Shown here one piece after another: positions 22,630 to 30,155 of a stretch of 64,000 nt of DNA. The DNA comes from Streptomyces beigongshangae (lineage in GTDB: Bacteria > Actinomycetota > Actinomycetes > Streptomycetales > Streptomycetaceae): contig NZ_JAHKJW010000011.1 in the NCBI RefSeq assembly GCF_019710745.1, positions 55,327-119,326 of the forward strand, read 5' to 3'. Under the pieces are notes generated by a model that saw only the letters and a program-made list of their open reading frames with translations, ran no database searches and was not told where the DNA came from. The translations under genes and the position numbers were made by a program. Numbering within the stretch: the first letter of the stretch is position 1; each line of letters begins with the position of its first letter.

Positions 22630-25347
22630 TCAGGGAAGCGGCTGTTCGGCCCAGATGACCTTGCCCGCGGGCGTGTAGCGGGTACCCCAGCGCTCGGTGA
22701 GCTGCGCGACCAGGAACAGACCGCGCCCGCCCTCGTCCGTCGTCGCCGCGTACCGCAGGTGCGGTGAGGTGCTGCTGCCGTCGAAGACCTCGCACACCAG
22801 AGCGCGGTCGAGCAGCATACGGACCTTGACGGGGCCCTGGCCGTACCGGATCGCGTTGGTCACCAGCTCACTGAGGATCAGCTCCGTGGTGAACGCCAGC
22901 TCGTCCAGGTCCCACCGCGTCAGCTGCCGGGTGACCAGGGCGCGTACCTCCCCGACCGACGCCGGGTCGGACGGCACCTGCCACTCGGCGACGCGGTCGC
23001 CGCCGAGCGCCCGGGTGCCCGCCACGATCAGGGCGATGTCGTCGCCGGGCTTGACCGGGAGCAGGGCGTCGAGCACGGCCCGGCAGGTGTCCTCCGGCGA
23101 CCGCCCGGCTCCGGTGAGGGCGGTCCGCAGCAGTTCGAGGCCCACGTCGATGTCCCGTTCCCGGTCCTCGACGAGCCCGTCCGTGTAGAGGACCAGCCTG
23201 CTGCCCTCCTCCAGCGTGAGCTCGGCCGTCTCGAACGGGAGACCGCCGAGACCGAGCGGCGGCCCGGCGGGCACCTCGGGGAACACGACACCGCCGTCCG
23301 GGTGGACCACCGCGGGCGGCGGATGACCGGCCCGGGCGACGGTGCACTGCCGGGAGGTCGGGTCGTAGACGGCGTACAGGCAGGTGGCGCCGGTGACGGC
23401 GGCGCTGCCGTCCTCCGTCGTCTCGTCCTGGTCGATACGGCCGACCAGTTCGTCGAGGAGCCCCAGCAGTTCGTCGGGCGGCAGGTCCAGCGCGGAGAAG
23501 TTGTGGACCGCGGTCCGCAGCCGCCCCATGGTGGCCGCCGCATGCAGCCCGTGCCCCACGACGTCGCCCACGACCAGGGCGACCCGGGCGCCGGACAGCG
23601 GCAGCACGTCGAACCAGTCGCCGCCCACCCCCGCCTGGGCGGGCAGATAGCGGTAGGCGATGTCCAGGGCGCCCTGCTCGGGCAGGTTGCGGGGCAGCAG
23701 ACTGCGCTGAAGGGTCACCGCCATGGTGTGCTCGCGCGTGTAGCGCCGGGCGTTGTCGATGGAGACCGCGGCACGGGCGACCAGCTCCTCGGCGAGGGCC
23801 AGCTCCTCCGTGTCGAACGGCTCGGGCTTCCGTGAGCGCCAGAAGTTCGCCACGCCCATGACGAGGTGCCCGGCCCGCAGGGGGACCGTGATCAGCGAGT
23901 GGATCCCGTACTCCACGATCTGCGCGGTGCGTTCCAGGTCCTGGGCCCGCCAGCCGTGCGCCTCCCTGAGGTCGGGTGCCACCACGGCCTCACCGGTGCC
24001 GATGCTGTGTGCCTGCGGGGTGGAGGCTATGAACCCGATCCGCTCGCCCACCGGATACAGCGGGGAGTCCTTCCGGATGCCGCTGGACGCCGTACGGCGC
24101 AGCGAGGTGCCCGCGTCCGGCTCCTCCCCGTTCAGCACGGCCTCGGCCAGATCCACGGTGGCGTAGTCGGCGAACCGGGGGACGGCCACCTCCGCCAGTT
24201 CCTGGGCGGTACGGGTCACGTCCAGCGTCGTACCGATGCCCACCCCGGCGTCGTACAGGAGCTTGAGGTGCTCACGGGCCACCTCGGCCCTGCCGGACAG
24301 CGCCCGCAGCTCGGTCGAGTCGCGGAGCGTCGCGACACTGCCGGCCGGGCCGCCCTTGAGGTCCGTGGGCCGTTGGTTGATCGCCAGCAGCCGGTCGCCC
24401 ACCAGGCGCACCTCGTCCGTGGCAACCCGCCCGGAGGCCAGCAGGGCGCCGGTGTCCGTGTCCAGGCCGAGGGCGAGGACGTGGCGTCCCTCGGCGTTCT
24501 CCGGAAGGTCCAGCAGACGGTACGCCTCGTCGTTGGCGAGCAGCAGTCGGCCCTCGCCGCCGACGATGAGCACCCCCTCCCGCACGGCGTGCAGCACCGC
24601 GTCGTGGTGCTCGTACATCCGGGTCATCTCGAACGGGCCGAGGCCGTGGGTCTGGCGCAGCAGCCGTCTGCTCACCAGTGCCGTTCCCCCCAGGGCCAGG
24701 ACCAGGGCGGCGGCCGCGGCCGTCAGGAGGAGGGGGAGCTGGCGGTCCCCGACACCTCCCACGTTCTCGGTCGTGATGCCCGCCGACACCAGGCCGACGA
24801 CCGAGCCGTCGTCCGTCTCGACGGGCACCACGGCCTGGACCAGCGGTCCGATGGTCCCGGTGATCTCCTCGGTGAAGGACCTGCCGGCCAGCGCGGGCCC
24901 GAGGGTCCCGACGAACGTCCTGCCGATCCGGTCCGGCTTGGGGTGGGTGTAGCGAACGCCGCGGGTGTTCATCACCACCACGAAGTCCACCTCGGACCGC
25001 ACCCGGGCCGCTTCTGCGCGGGGCTGCAGCACGGCCGTGGGATCGGGCGCCGTGAGCGCCTCGCGGACGCCCGGGGCGTTGGCGAACGTCTCGGCCACCG
25101 CCAGCGAGCGGTTCCGCGCCTCCCGCGTGCTGTCGTAACGCACCTGCAGGACCAGTGCGACGGCCGCGGCCACGACCAGCAGCAGCACGATCGCCACCTG
25201 CAGGACGAAGACCTGGCCCGCGACACTGCGCCCGCCCAGCGCCGACCGCACCGCGGCTCCGCGCCGGGGCCCGCGTCCGCGCCGTGCACGCGGACCGCTG
25301 GGGCGGAAGGTCGACCGCGCCCAGGATCGACCCGAGAGTCGGACCAT
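22630..25347 (-). CDS. Multidomain SpoIIE-type PP2C phosphatase with CitA/DcuS-like sensor, PAS, GAF and RsbW-like ATPase domains
   Basis: About 905 residues. Order: Arg-rich N-terminus, TM helix (VFVLQVAIVLLLVVAAAVAL), extracytoplasmic sensor (~75-195) similar to CitA/DcuS (DFVVVMNTRGVRYTHPKPDR), second TM (LLLTAAAAALVLALGGTAL), PAS, GAF (ITVPLRAGHLVMGVANFW), SpoIIE phosphatase (AGVGGDWFDVLPL, GDVVGHGLHAA, GDDIALIVAG) and a C-terminal HATPase (ELILSELVTNAIRYGQG, GGRGLFLV). It should both dephosphorylate an anti-sigma antagonist and act as an anti-sigma kinase-like module. Start at ATG 25347; a GTG at 25251 with GGAG upstream is an alternative. Confidence 0.92.
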   Translation of the reverse strand: MVRLSGRSWARSTFRPSGPRARRGRGPRRGAAVRSALGGRSVAGQVFVLQVAIVLLLVVAAAVALVLQVRYDSTREARNRSLAVAETFANAPGVREALTAPDPTAVLQPRAEAARVRSEVDFVVVMNTRGVRYTHPKPDRIGRTFVGTLGPALAGRSFTEEITGTIGPLVQAVVPVETDDGSVVGLVSAGITTENVGGVGDRQLPLLLTAAAAALVLALGGTALVSRRLLRQTHGLGPFEMTRMYEHHDAVLHAVREGVLIVGGEGRLLLANDEAYRLLDLPENAEGRHVLALGLDTDTGALLASGRVATDEVRLVGDRLLAINQRPTDLKGGPAGSVATLRDSTELRALSGRAEVAREHLKLLYDAGVGIGTTLDVTRTAQELAEVAVPRFADYATVDLAEAVLNGEEPDAGTSLRRTASSGIRKDSPLYPVGERIGFIASTPQAHSIGTGEAVVAPDLREAHGWRAQDLERTAQIVEYGIHSLITVPLRAGHLVMGVANFWRSRKPEPFDTEELALAEELVARAAVSIDNARRYTREHTMAVTLQRSLLPRNLPEQGALDIAYRYLPAQAGVGGDWFDVLPLSGARVALVVGDVVGHGLHAAATMGRLRTAVHNFSALDLPPDELLGLLDELVGRIDQDETTEDGSAAVTGATCLYAVYDPTSRQCTVARAGHPPPAVVHPDGGVVFPEVPAGPPLGLGGLPFETAELTLEEGSRLVLYTDGLVEDRERDIDVGLELLRTALTGAGRSPEDTCRAVLDALLPVKPGDDIALIVAGTRALGGDRVAEWQVPSDPASVGEVRALVTRQLTRWDLDELAFTTELILSELVTNAIRYGQGPVKVRMLLDRALVCEVFDGSSTSPHLRYAATTDEGGRGLFLVAQLTERWGTRYTPAGKVIWAEQPLP

Positions 25348-25651
25348 GCACCCATGTCTACACTGCCGGGGGCCGGGAGGCGAGGGGCACCGGTGGTGCG
25401 GCGGGCGAAGGTCCCCGGACGCGCCGCGTACGCACTGCGGACGCGCAGGTGACGCATCGGTGACGGGAGCGGACCGTCGCATGCGGTGTTCCGAGGTGGT
25501 CTGCGGCCGGGTACGGCCGGCCGGTGCGTGGTGGCGTCGGCCGGGCCGGGCGTGCTCCGGCCGGCAGATCCTGCGGGCCGGGGAACGCGGCCGCATCATG
25601 GAAGAGGACGCGTCCGCCCGGTCTGCGACCGGCATGTGCACGGAGGCCGTC
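25348..25651. other. 304-base divergent intergenic region
   Basis: Between the SpoIIE gene (minus) and the DUF6296 gene (plus). Must contain both promoters. I see no clear promoter pair, inverted repeat or RNA, and the open frames here are low-complexity. Confidence 0.35.
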
Positions 25652-25888
25652 ATGCGAATCCCGGACCGCTACCGGCTGACCTTCACCCACGGTCCCTCGG
25701 GCACCGGCGCCGACACGGACGAGGTGGTCGTCGAACGGACCAGCTCGCTCGGGCCGGGCGGCCATCCGGTCTACTGCGACCCCACCGGCATCCTGCGCGC
25801 CGAGATCAGCGGGGCGGGCGAGGTCCGGATGCTGGCCAGCGGCGGCTACCAGTCACCCCGGCCGCCCTCCGCCGAGCCGCTTCCCTGA
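25652..25888 (+). CDS. DUF6296 family protein
   Basis: 78 residues starting MRIPDRYRLTFTHGPSG, with TDEVVVERTSSLGPGGHPVY and LRAEISGAGEVRMLASGG. The pattern RYRLTF ... PGGHPVYxDxTGxxRAEI is the small DUF6296 family of Streptomyces, unknown function. I chose ATG 25652 because CGGAGG lies eight bases before it; ATG 25598 and 25634 in the same frame lack this. The protein has no signal peptide. Confidence 0.75.
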   Translation: MRIPDRYRLTFTHGPSGTGADTDEVVVERTSSLGPGGHPVYCDPTGILRAEISGAGEVRMLASGGYQSPRPPSAEPLP

Positions 25889-26011
25889 GCGCCGGGGGCA
25901 CAGGTCGGGGATGTGCCGGTTCCGTCGCCCGCGGAGTGCACCGGACCGCCCTTCCCCGGTCAGACCGCAGGAAAACGTGATTGCCCGGACACGGGTCCCG
26001 TAAACGTCTGG

Positions 26012-26032
26012 TTCATGAGAGGTTTCCATGAA
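26012..26032. promoter_or_regulatory. Inverted repeat TTCATG-N9-CATGAA
   Basis: A perfect 6-bp inverted repeat with a nine-base spacer, about 90 bases upstream of the DUF1996 start. The two half-sites are 15 bases apart centre to centre, suitable for a dimeric DNA-binding protein on one helix face or for an RNA hairpin. The regulator is unknown. Confidence 0.4.
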
Positions 26033-26057
26033 TCCGGGATGCGCCTGAACACTCGGA

Positions 26058-26077
26058 GCTTCATCTCCGTATGAAGC
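26058..26077 (+). promoter_or_regulatory. Hairpin GCTTCAT-N6-ATGAAGC in leader of DUF1996 gene
   Basis: A perfect 7-bp inverted repeat with a six-base loop, 45 bases upstream of the TTG start and downstream of the TTCATG repeat. It may be a second operator or a leader hairpin; no run of T follows, so it is not a classical attenuator. Confidence 0.4.
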
Positions 26078-26122
26078 GGGGGATTGCCATGCCGGTCGGC
26101 AACGAAGCGTAGGAGTAGATCC

Positions 26123-28321
26123 TTGGGACGCAACACGCGCAGACGCCCAACAGGCGCACGACGCGCGACCATCGGAGCGGTCGCACTGATGCTGGGAGGA
26201 GGCGGGCTGGTAGCGGCGAACGTCTACGCCACGGCCTCCGAGAGCACTTCGGAGCAGGCCGGCCAGGTCCTCGCGTCGGGTGCCGCCACGATCGACTGCC
26301 CTGATGTGGGCAGTGAGCTGGCGGCGGTGCCGGACGAGGCCAGGACGAAGGTCGACAGGGAACTCGCCCTCCTGGACAAGCAGATCGCCGAGGCGTACCA
26401 GCGGCTGCAGAGCTCCGCCGACGCGATCAGGCAGGACGGCGGCTTCGCCGAGAACTCGATCATGAACCCGCTCAAGGACAAGCGGGCGGCGACGATCGAG
26501 CGCATCGTGGCGGCCGTCGACGCCGCCGGTGACCGCCCGGAAGGGCTGGACGCCTTCGCGCCCTGCATTCTCCGCGCCTCCGGCAACCAGGCCGAACAGG
26601 GCGAGGGGCAGGGCGGCGAACAGAACGGCGACGGCCAGGGCGACGAGGGCCAGGGCGACGAGGGGCAGGGCGGCAACGGGAACGAAGGCGGGAACCAGGA
26701 GAGCCAGGAGCCGGGCGCGGGCGAGGGCCAGGACCAGGGCGGCGACGGGGGCGGTGACGAGGGGCAGGGCGGCAACGGCGGCCAGGCCGGGAACGGCCCC
26801 GTGGCAGCCGACTTCGTGGACATATCCACGGTCCAGCCCAACGTGCAGAAGCCGAGCGCCCAGGGCAACGCCTCCAAGGGCTCCTTCACCACCAGCTGCG
26901 GGGTGAACGCCAACGGGCTGTTCAACTCCGACAACGTGATCGTGGCTCCCGGTGTCACCAACGGCGCCCACCACTTCCACGACTACGTCGGCAACCAGTC
27001 CAACGACGCCTTCGCGAGCGACGAGGACCTGGCGAACGCCGAGACGACCTGCGAGAACAAGGGCGACAAGTCCTCGTACTTCTGGCCCGTGGTGCGGCTG
27101 CAGAACGGCACCGAGGAGAAGGACGCCGCCTCTCCCGGCGGTGGCATCGAGGGCAACGCGGGTGAGATCGTCACGCCCAAGCAGGTCACGATGTCGTTCG
27201 AGGGCAGCCCGCGCGGCGAGGTCACGGCCATGCCGAAGCTGCTGCGCATCATCACCGGCGACGCCAAGGCGTTCGTCAACGGCCCCGCCAACGCCAACGC
27301 GTCGTGGAGCTGCACCGGCTTCGAGGACCGGCAGCTGAAGGACAAGTACCCCCTCTGCCCCCAGGGCAGTGACGTGGTCCGCACCTTCAAGTTCCAGAGC
27401 TGCTGGGACGGCCGGAACATCGACAGCGCCAACCACCGCACCCACGTGGCGTTCGCCGGTGCCGACGGTGCCTGTGCGAACGACTTCAAGGCCATCCCGC
27501 AGCTGGTGCAGCGCATCGTCTACGACATCGACGCACCCAGTGTGGCCGACGGCGGCAGGACGAAGCCGCTGTTCGCGGTCGACTCCTTCCCCGAGCAGCT
27601 GCACAAGCCGGTCACCGACCACGGCGACTTCATCAACGTCTTCGACGAGGCGCTGATGGCGGAGATGGTGGAGTGCATCAACGAGGGCCGTGAGTGCGAC
27701 GCCGCGGACATCGGCGGCGGTGACGGCGGTGGCGGCGACGGCGGCAACGGCGGTGACGAGGGCGGCAACGGCGGCGGCAACGGCAACGGTGGCGGTGCGG
27801 AGCCGACCGACCCGCCGGCGCCCACTCCGGACCCGACGGACGGCAACGAGCAGCCCGGCAACGAGCAGCCCGGCGGCGACGAGCCCGGCAACGAGCAGCC
27901 CGGCGACGACGGTCAGACCGAGGAGCCCGCGGGCGACGGCGACGAGAGCACGGCGGAGCCGTCCGCGGACAGCCCCGAGGAGACCGAGCCGGCGGGCGAA
28001 GCGGGCAAGGGTGATGCGGGCAAGGGTGACGCGGGCAAGGACGAGGGCGGCGAGGACAACACGCAGCCCAAGGCCGCCACGTCCCCGTCGGCGGTCCAGA
28101 GCGACGCGGCCGGCTCGACAGGTGGCTCGCCGGACGGCTCGGACTCCGGCAACGCCGTGCCCGGTCCCGAACCCGCGGAGGCGGGCGGGGTGACCGAGCC
28201 CCAGGCCGTCTCCGGCGGACTCGCGGACACCGGCACGCAACTGTGGCCCGCCGCGGCCGGAGCACTGCTGGTACTGGCCGGCTTCGTCCTCCTGCGCCGG
28301 ATGGCCAACAGGTCGCGGTAG
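26123..28321 (+). CDS. DUF1996 secreted cell-surface protein with LADTG sortase signal
   Basis: 732 residues from a TTG start preceded by AGGAG at seven bases. The N-terminus is [20 protein letters not shown] with a signal-anchor core, then a helical region (~45-145), an acidic Gly/Gln-rich spacer of GDEGQ repeats, the DUF1996 domain (~250-500; [45 protein letters not shown]) and a long Asp/Pro/Gly-rich stalk. It ends with LADTG (700-704), a hydrophobic span and [13 protein letters not shown] is the recognition motif of class E sortases of Streptomyces, so the protein should be anchored to the cell wall. The role of DUF1996 is unknown. Confidence 0.93.
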   Translation: MGRNTRRRPTGARRATIGAVALMLGGGGLVAANVYATASESTSEQAGQVLASGAATIDCPDVGSELAAVPDEARTKVDRELALLDKQIAEAYQRLQSSADAIRQDGGFAENSIMNPLKDKRAATIERIVAAVDAAGDRPEGLDAFAPCILRASGNQAEQGEGQGGEQNGDGQGDEGQGDEGQGGNGNEGGNQESQEPGAGEGQDQGGDGGGDEGQGGNGGQAGNGPVAADFVDISTVQPNVQKPSAQGNASKGSFTTSCGVNANGLFNSDNVIVAPGVTNGAHHFHDYVGNQSNDAFASDEDLANAETTCENKGDKSSYFWPVVRLQNGTEEKDAASPGGGIEGNAGEIVTPKQVTMSFEGSPRGEVTAMPKLLRIITGDAKAFVNGPANANASWSCTGFEDRQLKDKYPLCPQGSDVVRTFKFQSCWDGRNIDSANHRTHVAFAGADGACANDFKAIPQLVQRIVYDIDAPSVADGGRTKPLFAVDSFPEQLHKPVTDHGDFINVFDEALMAEMVECINEGRECDAADIGGGDGGGGDGGNGGDEGGNGGGNGNGGGAEPTDPPAPTPDPTDGNEQPGNEQPGGDEPGNEQPGDDGQTEEPAGDGDESTAEPSADSPEETEPAGEAGKGDAGKGDAGKDEGGEDNTQPKAATSPSAVQSDAAGSTGGSPDGSDSGNAVPGPEPAEAGGVTEPQAVSGGLADTGTQLWPAAAGALLVLAGFVLLRRMANRSR

Positions 28322-28343
28322 TACTGTCCGACGTATCGCACGA

Positions 28344-28381
28344 GGGGCGGCCGGACCTGCGCAGGCAGGTCCGGCCGCCCC
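28344..28381. terminator. Perfect 17-bp hairpin between convergent genes
   Basis: GGGGCGGCCGGACCTGC, loop GCAG, and the exact complement. It lies 23 bases after the DUF1996 stop and six bases before the stop of the convergent lamin-tail gene, so it should terminate both transcripts. Confidence 0.85.
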
Positions 28382-28386
28382 TTCGC

Positions 28387-28887
28387 TCAGTTGTGGAAGC
28401 GGATGTAGCCGTTGCCGTCGGAGTCGGAGCCGTTCTTCGTGTAGGCGTGCACGTCGGAACGGCTGCGGGAGGGCTTGTAGAGGTAGATCGTGTCGCCGGG
28501 GTTGTTCCACAGGAAGTTGCAGTTGTCGCGGTGGACGACGTTCCGGCTGTCGGAGTCGTTGCCGTGGCCGCCGCGCAGTTTCACGTAGTCGCCCGGCTGG
28601 AGATAGTGGTTCGCCGTGAAGCGGAAGCTGTTGCCGGTGGCGTCCTTCACCAGGTAGTTCTTGAGGTTGACGGTCGCCGAGGACGAGTAGTTCTTGATCG
28701 TCAGGTACTCCTCGTCGGTGTTGCCGGTGGCGCAGCTGTTGGAATCGCGGCCGGGTGCGTCGTACTGCACGCCGCGGATCTTCAGCGCCGACTGGTACTC
28801 GGCGGCCTGAGCCGGTGCGGCGACGGCCGCCAGCGCGCCGACGGTGACGCATGTGACGGCCATGGCTATGACTGGGCGCTTGCGCAT
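28387..28887 (-). CDS. Secreted lamin-tail-domain (LTD) protein
   Basis: 166 residues. A signal peptide (MRKRPVIAMAVTCVTVGALA to AQAAE) is followed by a single lamin-tail/Ig-like domain: LKIRGVQYDAPGRD, EEYLTIKNYSSSATVNLKNY, LQPGDYVKLRGGHG, NNPGDTIYLY. Extracellular LTD domains bind nucleic acid or cell-surface material in some bacteria, but here the role is unknown. GGAGGGGGA lies upstream of the ATG at 28887. It converges on the DUF1996 gene; both are exported, which may be coincidence. Confidence 0.9.
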   Translation of the reverse strand: MRKRPVIAMAVTCVTVGALAAVAAPAQAAEYQSALKIRGVQYDAPGRDSNSCATGNTDEEYLTIKNYSSSATVNLKNYLVKDATGNSFRFTANHYLQPGDYVKLRGGHGNDSDSRNVVHRDNCNFLWNNPGDTIYLYKPSRSRSDVHAYTKNGSDSDGNGYIRFHN

Positions 28888-28932
28888 GGAAAGAATCCCC
28901 CTCCGGAATACGTACAAGGCACCGGAGTTTAA

Positions 28933-28954
28933 CCATGCGGTGAAACGCGCATGG
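28933..28954. promoter_or_regulatory. Inverted repeat CCATGCG-N8-CGCATGG
   Basis: A perfect 7-bp inverted repeat 45 bases upstream of the LTD gene start, in the region expected to hold its promoter. It could be an operator. The surrounding DNA is less GC-rich than average. Confidence 0.4.
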
Positions 28955-29091
28955 CGATCACGTGGAAAACACGTCCTTCCTGGTGAAAGCATGATAAAGA
29001 GCAGCGCGAGTCAACGGGCGGTCCACCGCTCCGTGTTCGCGCCTCGGCGGACGGCACACGAGAAGAACGGAAAAGTGCCGCCCCCGGCTTG

Positions 29092-29105
29092 TGGGAGCGC
29101 TCCCA
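29092..29105. promoter_or_regulatory. CebR operator TGGGAGCGCTCCCA upstream of GNAT gene
   Basis: A perfect 14-bp palindrome identical to the published binding consensus of CebR, the Streptomyces cello-oligosaccharide-responsive LacI-family repressor. It lies 20 bases before the GNAT start codon, so it should control that gene. An identical copy sits in front of the glycoside hydrolase gene one kilobase on. Confidence 0.85.
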
Positions 29106-29125
29106 TACGCGTCAGGATGCTTGTC

Positions 29126-29764
29126 ATGCGTCCGCAGCCGAGAATCCGCCCCTACCGACCGGCCGACCGTGCCGCGGTCGCCGCCGTCTGCGTGCTGACC
29201 GCGGACCTCGGCGGCGACTCGCGTCAGCTCTACCCCGACGAGGAGCTGATGCCCACCCTCTTCGCCGCACCCTACTGCCACCTGGAACCGGACCTGGCCT
29301 TCGTGCTGGACGACGGATCCGGTGAAGCGGTCGGCTATGTGGTCGGCACGGCGGACACGGAACAGTTCGTGAAGAACTTCCGCGAGACCTGGATACCGCG
29401 GGTCGCCGGGCGCTACCCCGAACCCACCGGGGCACCCCGCACCCCCAGCGAGGAGATGATTCACCTCCTGCACGCCCCCGAGCGGATGATCCTGCCCGAA
29501 CTGGCGGCGTACCCCGCCCACTTGCATATCGACCTCCTGCCGGACTACCAGCGGCGGGGCTTCGGACGGCAGTTGATGGCAACGCTCCTGACCGCCCTGG
29601 ACGACCGCGGTGTCCCGGCGGTCCATCTGGGCATGGTCAGTGCCAACACCGCGGCGCGGGCGTTCTACGACCGCCTCGGTTTCCATGTGGTCCCCGTGCC
29701 GGACCCCGGTCCGCTCACCTACCTCGGCAGGTCGACGGCCGGGCTCCGCGGGGACGCCTCGTAG
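29126..29764 (+). CDS. GNAT-family N-acetyltransferase under a CebR operator
   Basis: 212 residues. The GNAT fold is read from IRPYRPADRAAVAAVCVLTA, LAFVLDDGSGEAVGYVVG, LHIDLLPDYQRRGFGRQLMA (acetyl-CoA pyrophosphate loop RRGFGR) and LGMVSANTAARAFYDRLGF. It resembles the acetyltransferase domain attached to, or encoded near, O-GlcNAcase/hexosaminidases. AGGA lies eight bases before ATG 29126; the earlier ATG 29117 is also possible. The CebR box suggests expression when cello-oligosaccharides are available, which would link it to plant-polymer degradation. Its acceptor is unknown. Confidence 0.9.
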   Translation: MRPQPRIRPYRPADRAAVAAVCVLTADLGGDSRQLYPDEELMPTLFAAPYCHLEPDLAFVLDDGSGEAVGYVVGTADTEQFVKNFRETWIPRVAGRYPEPTGAPRTPSEEMIHLLHAPERMILPELAAYPAHLHIDLLPDYQRRGFGRQLMATLLTALDDRGVPAVHLGMVSANTAARAFYDRLGFHVVPVPDPGPLTYLGRSTAGLRGDAS

Positions 29765-30066
29765 GGCCCCGGCCCCCCGGCCCCCGGCCCTCGACCCCCG
29801 GAACGGCCGTCAGCCGTCGGCCGTCAGCCGGTACCGGGGAGCCGAGTGCCGCGCGGTCGGGGCGACCGTCTCGTCCGCGGACCGCGGTGCCGGGGACGAG
29901 GACGGGTCGGGCGGGAGCCCTCGAAGGTGCAAGGGGCGGCACGGGAGGAGGGCGCAGGAGGGGGCGCGGAGCGCGGACCGGTTCCCCCGCGGGGTGGCCT
30001 GTGGAGGTCAATCGTCGAACAACCCCGTCGAACTGGCGGAACACGGGGCGAGGCGTGTGTGATGCC
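29765..30066. other. Intergenic region before the glycoside hydrolase
   Basis: About 300 bases of Pro/Arg-coding low-complexity sequence with short repeats (GTCAGCCGTCGGCCGTCAGC near 29810). I see no gene. The hydrolase promoter and CebR box lie just beyond it. Confidence 0.45.
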
Positions 30067-30096
30067 TTGACGTGCCCCTGGCAAGAGTGACTGTAT
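30067..30096 (+). promoter_or_regulatory. Putative promoter of glycoside hydrolase gene (TTGACG-N18-CTGTAT)
   Basis: TTGACG at 30067-30072 matches the -35 of vegetative (HrdB-type) promoters. CTGTAT at 30091-30096 is a weaker -10. The CebR palindrome begins at the last base of the -10, which is where a repressor would block RNA polymerase. Confidence 0.5.
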
Positions 30097-30109
30097 GGGA
30101 GCGCTCCCA
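30096..30109. promoter_or_regulatory. CebR operator TGGGAGCGCTCCCA upstream of glycoside hydrolase
   Basis: The second perfect 14-bp CebR palindrome, 46 bases before the GTG start of the GH5 gene and abutting its putative -10. CebR is known to repress cellulolytic genes until cellobiose or cellotriose binds it, so the hydrolase should be cello-oligosaccharide-inducible. Confidence 0.88.
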
Positions 30110-30155
30110 CTTTCCCGAAACTCACGTTTCTTGGCACTCACTCCCTGGAGTCGCA

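Noticed and set aside
26590..26800. CRISPR-like repetition in the DUF1996 gene
   Set aside because: Repeats are in-frame GDEGQ/GGN codon repeats without spacers of equal length; they encode a low-complexity stalk.
25853..28936. A 1027-codon minus-strand frame with [23 protein letters not shown] runs
   Set aside because: The runs are the antisense of Gly/Asp/Gln repeats of the DUF1996 gene, not real membrane helices.
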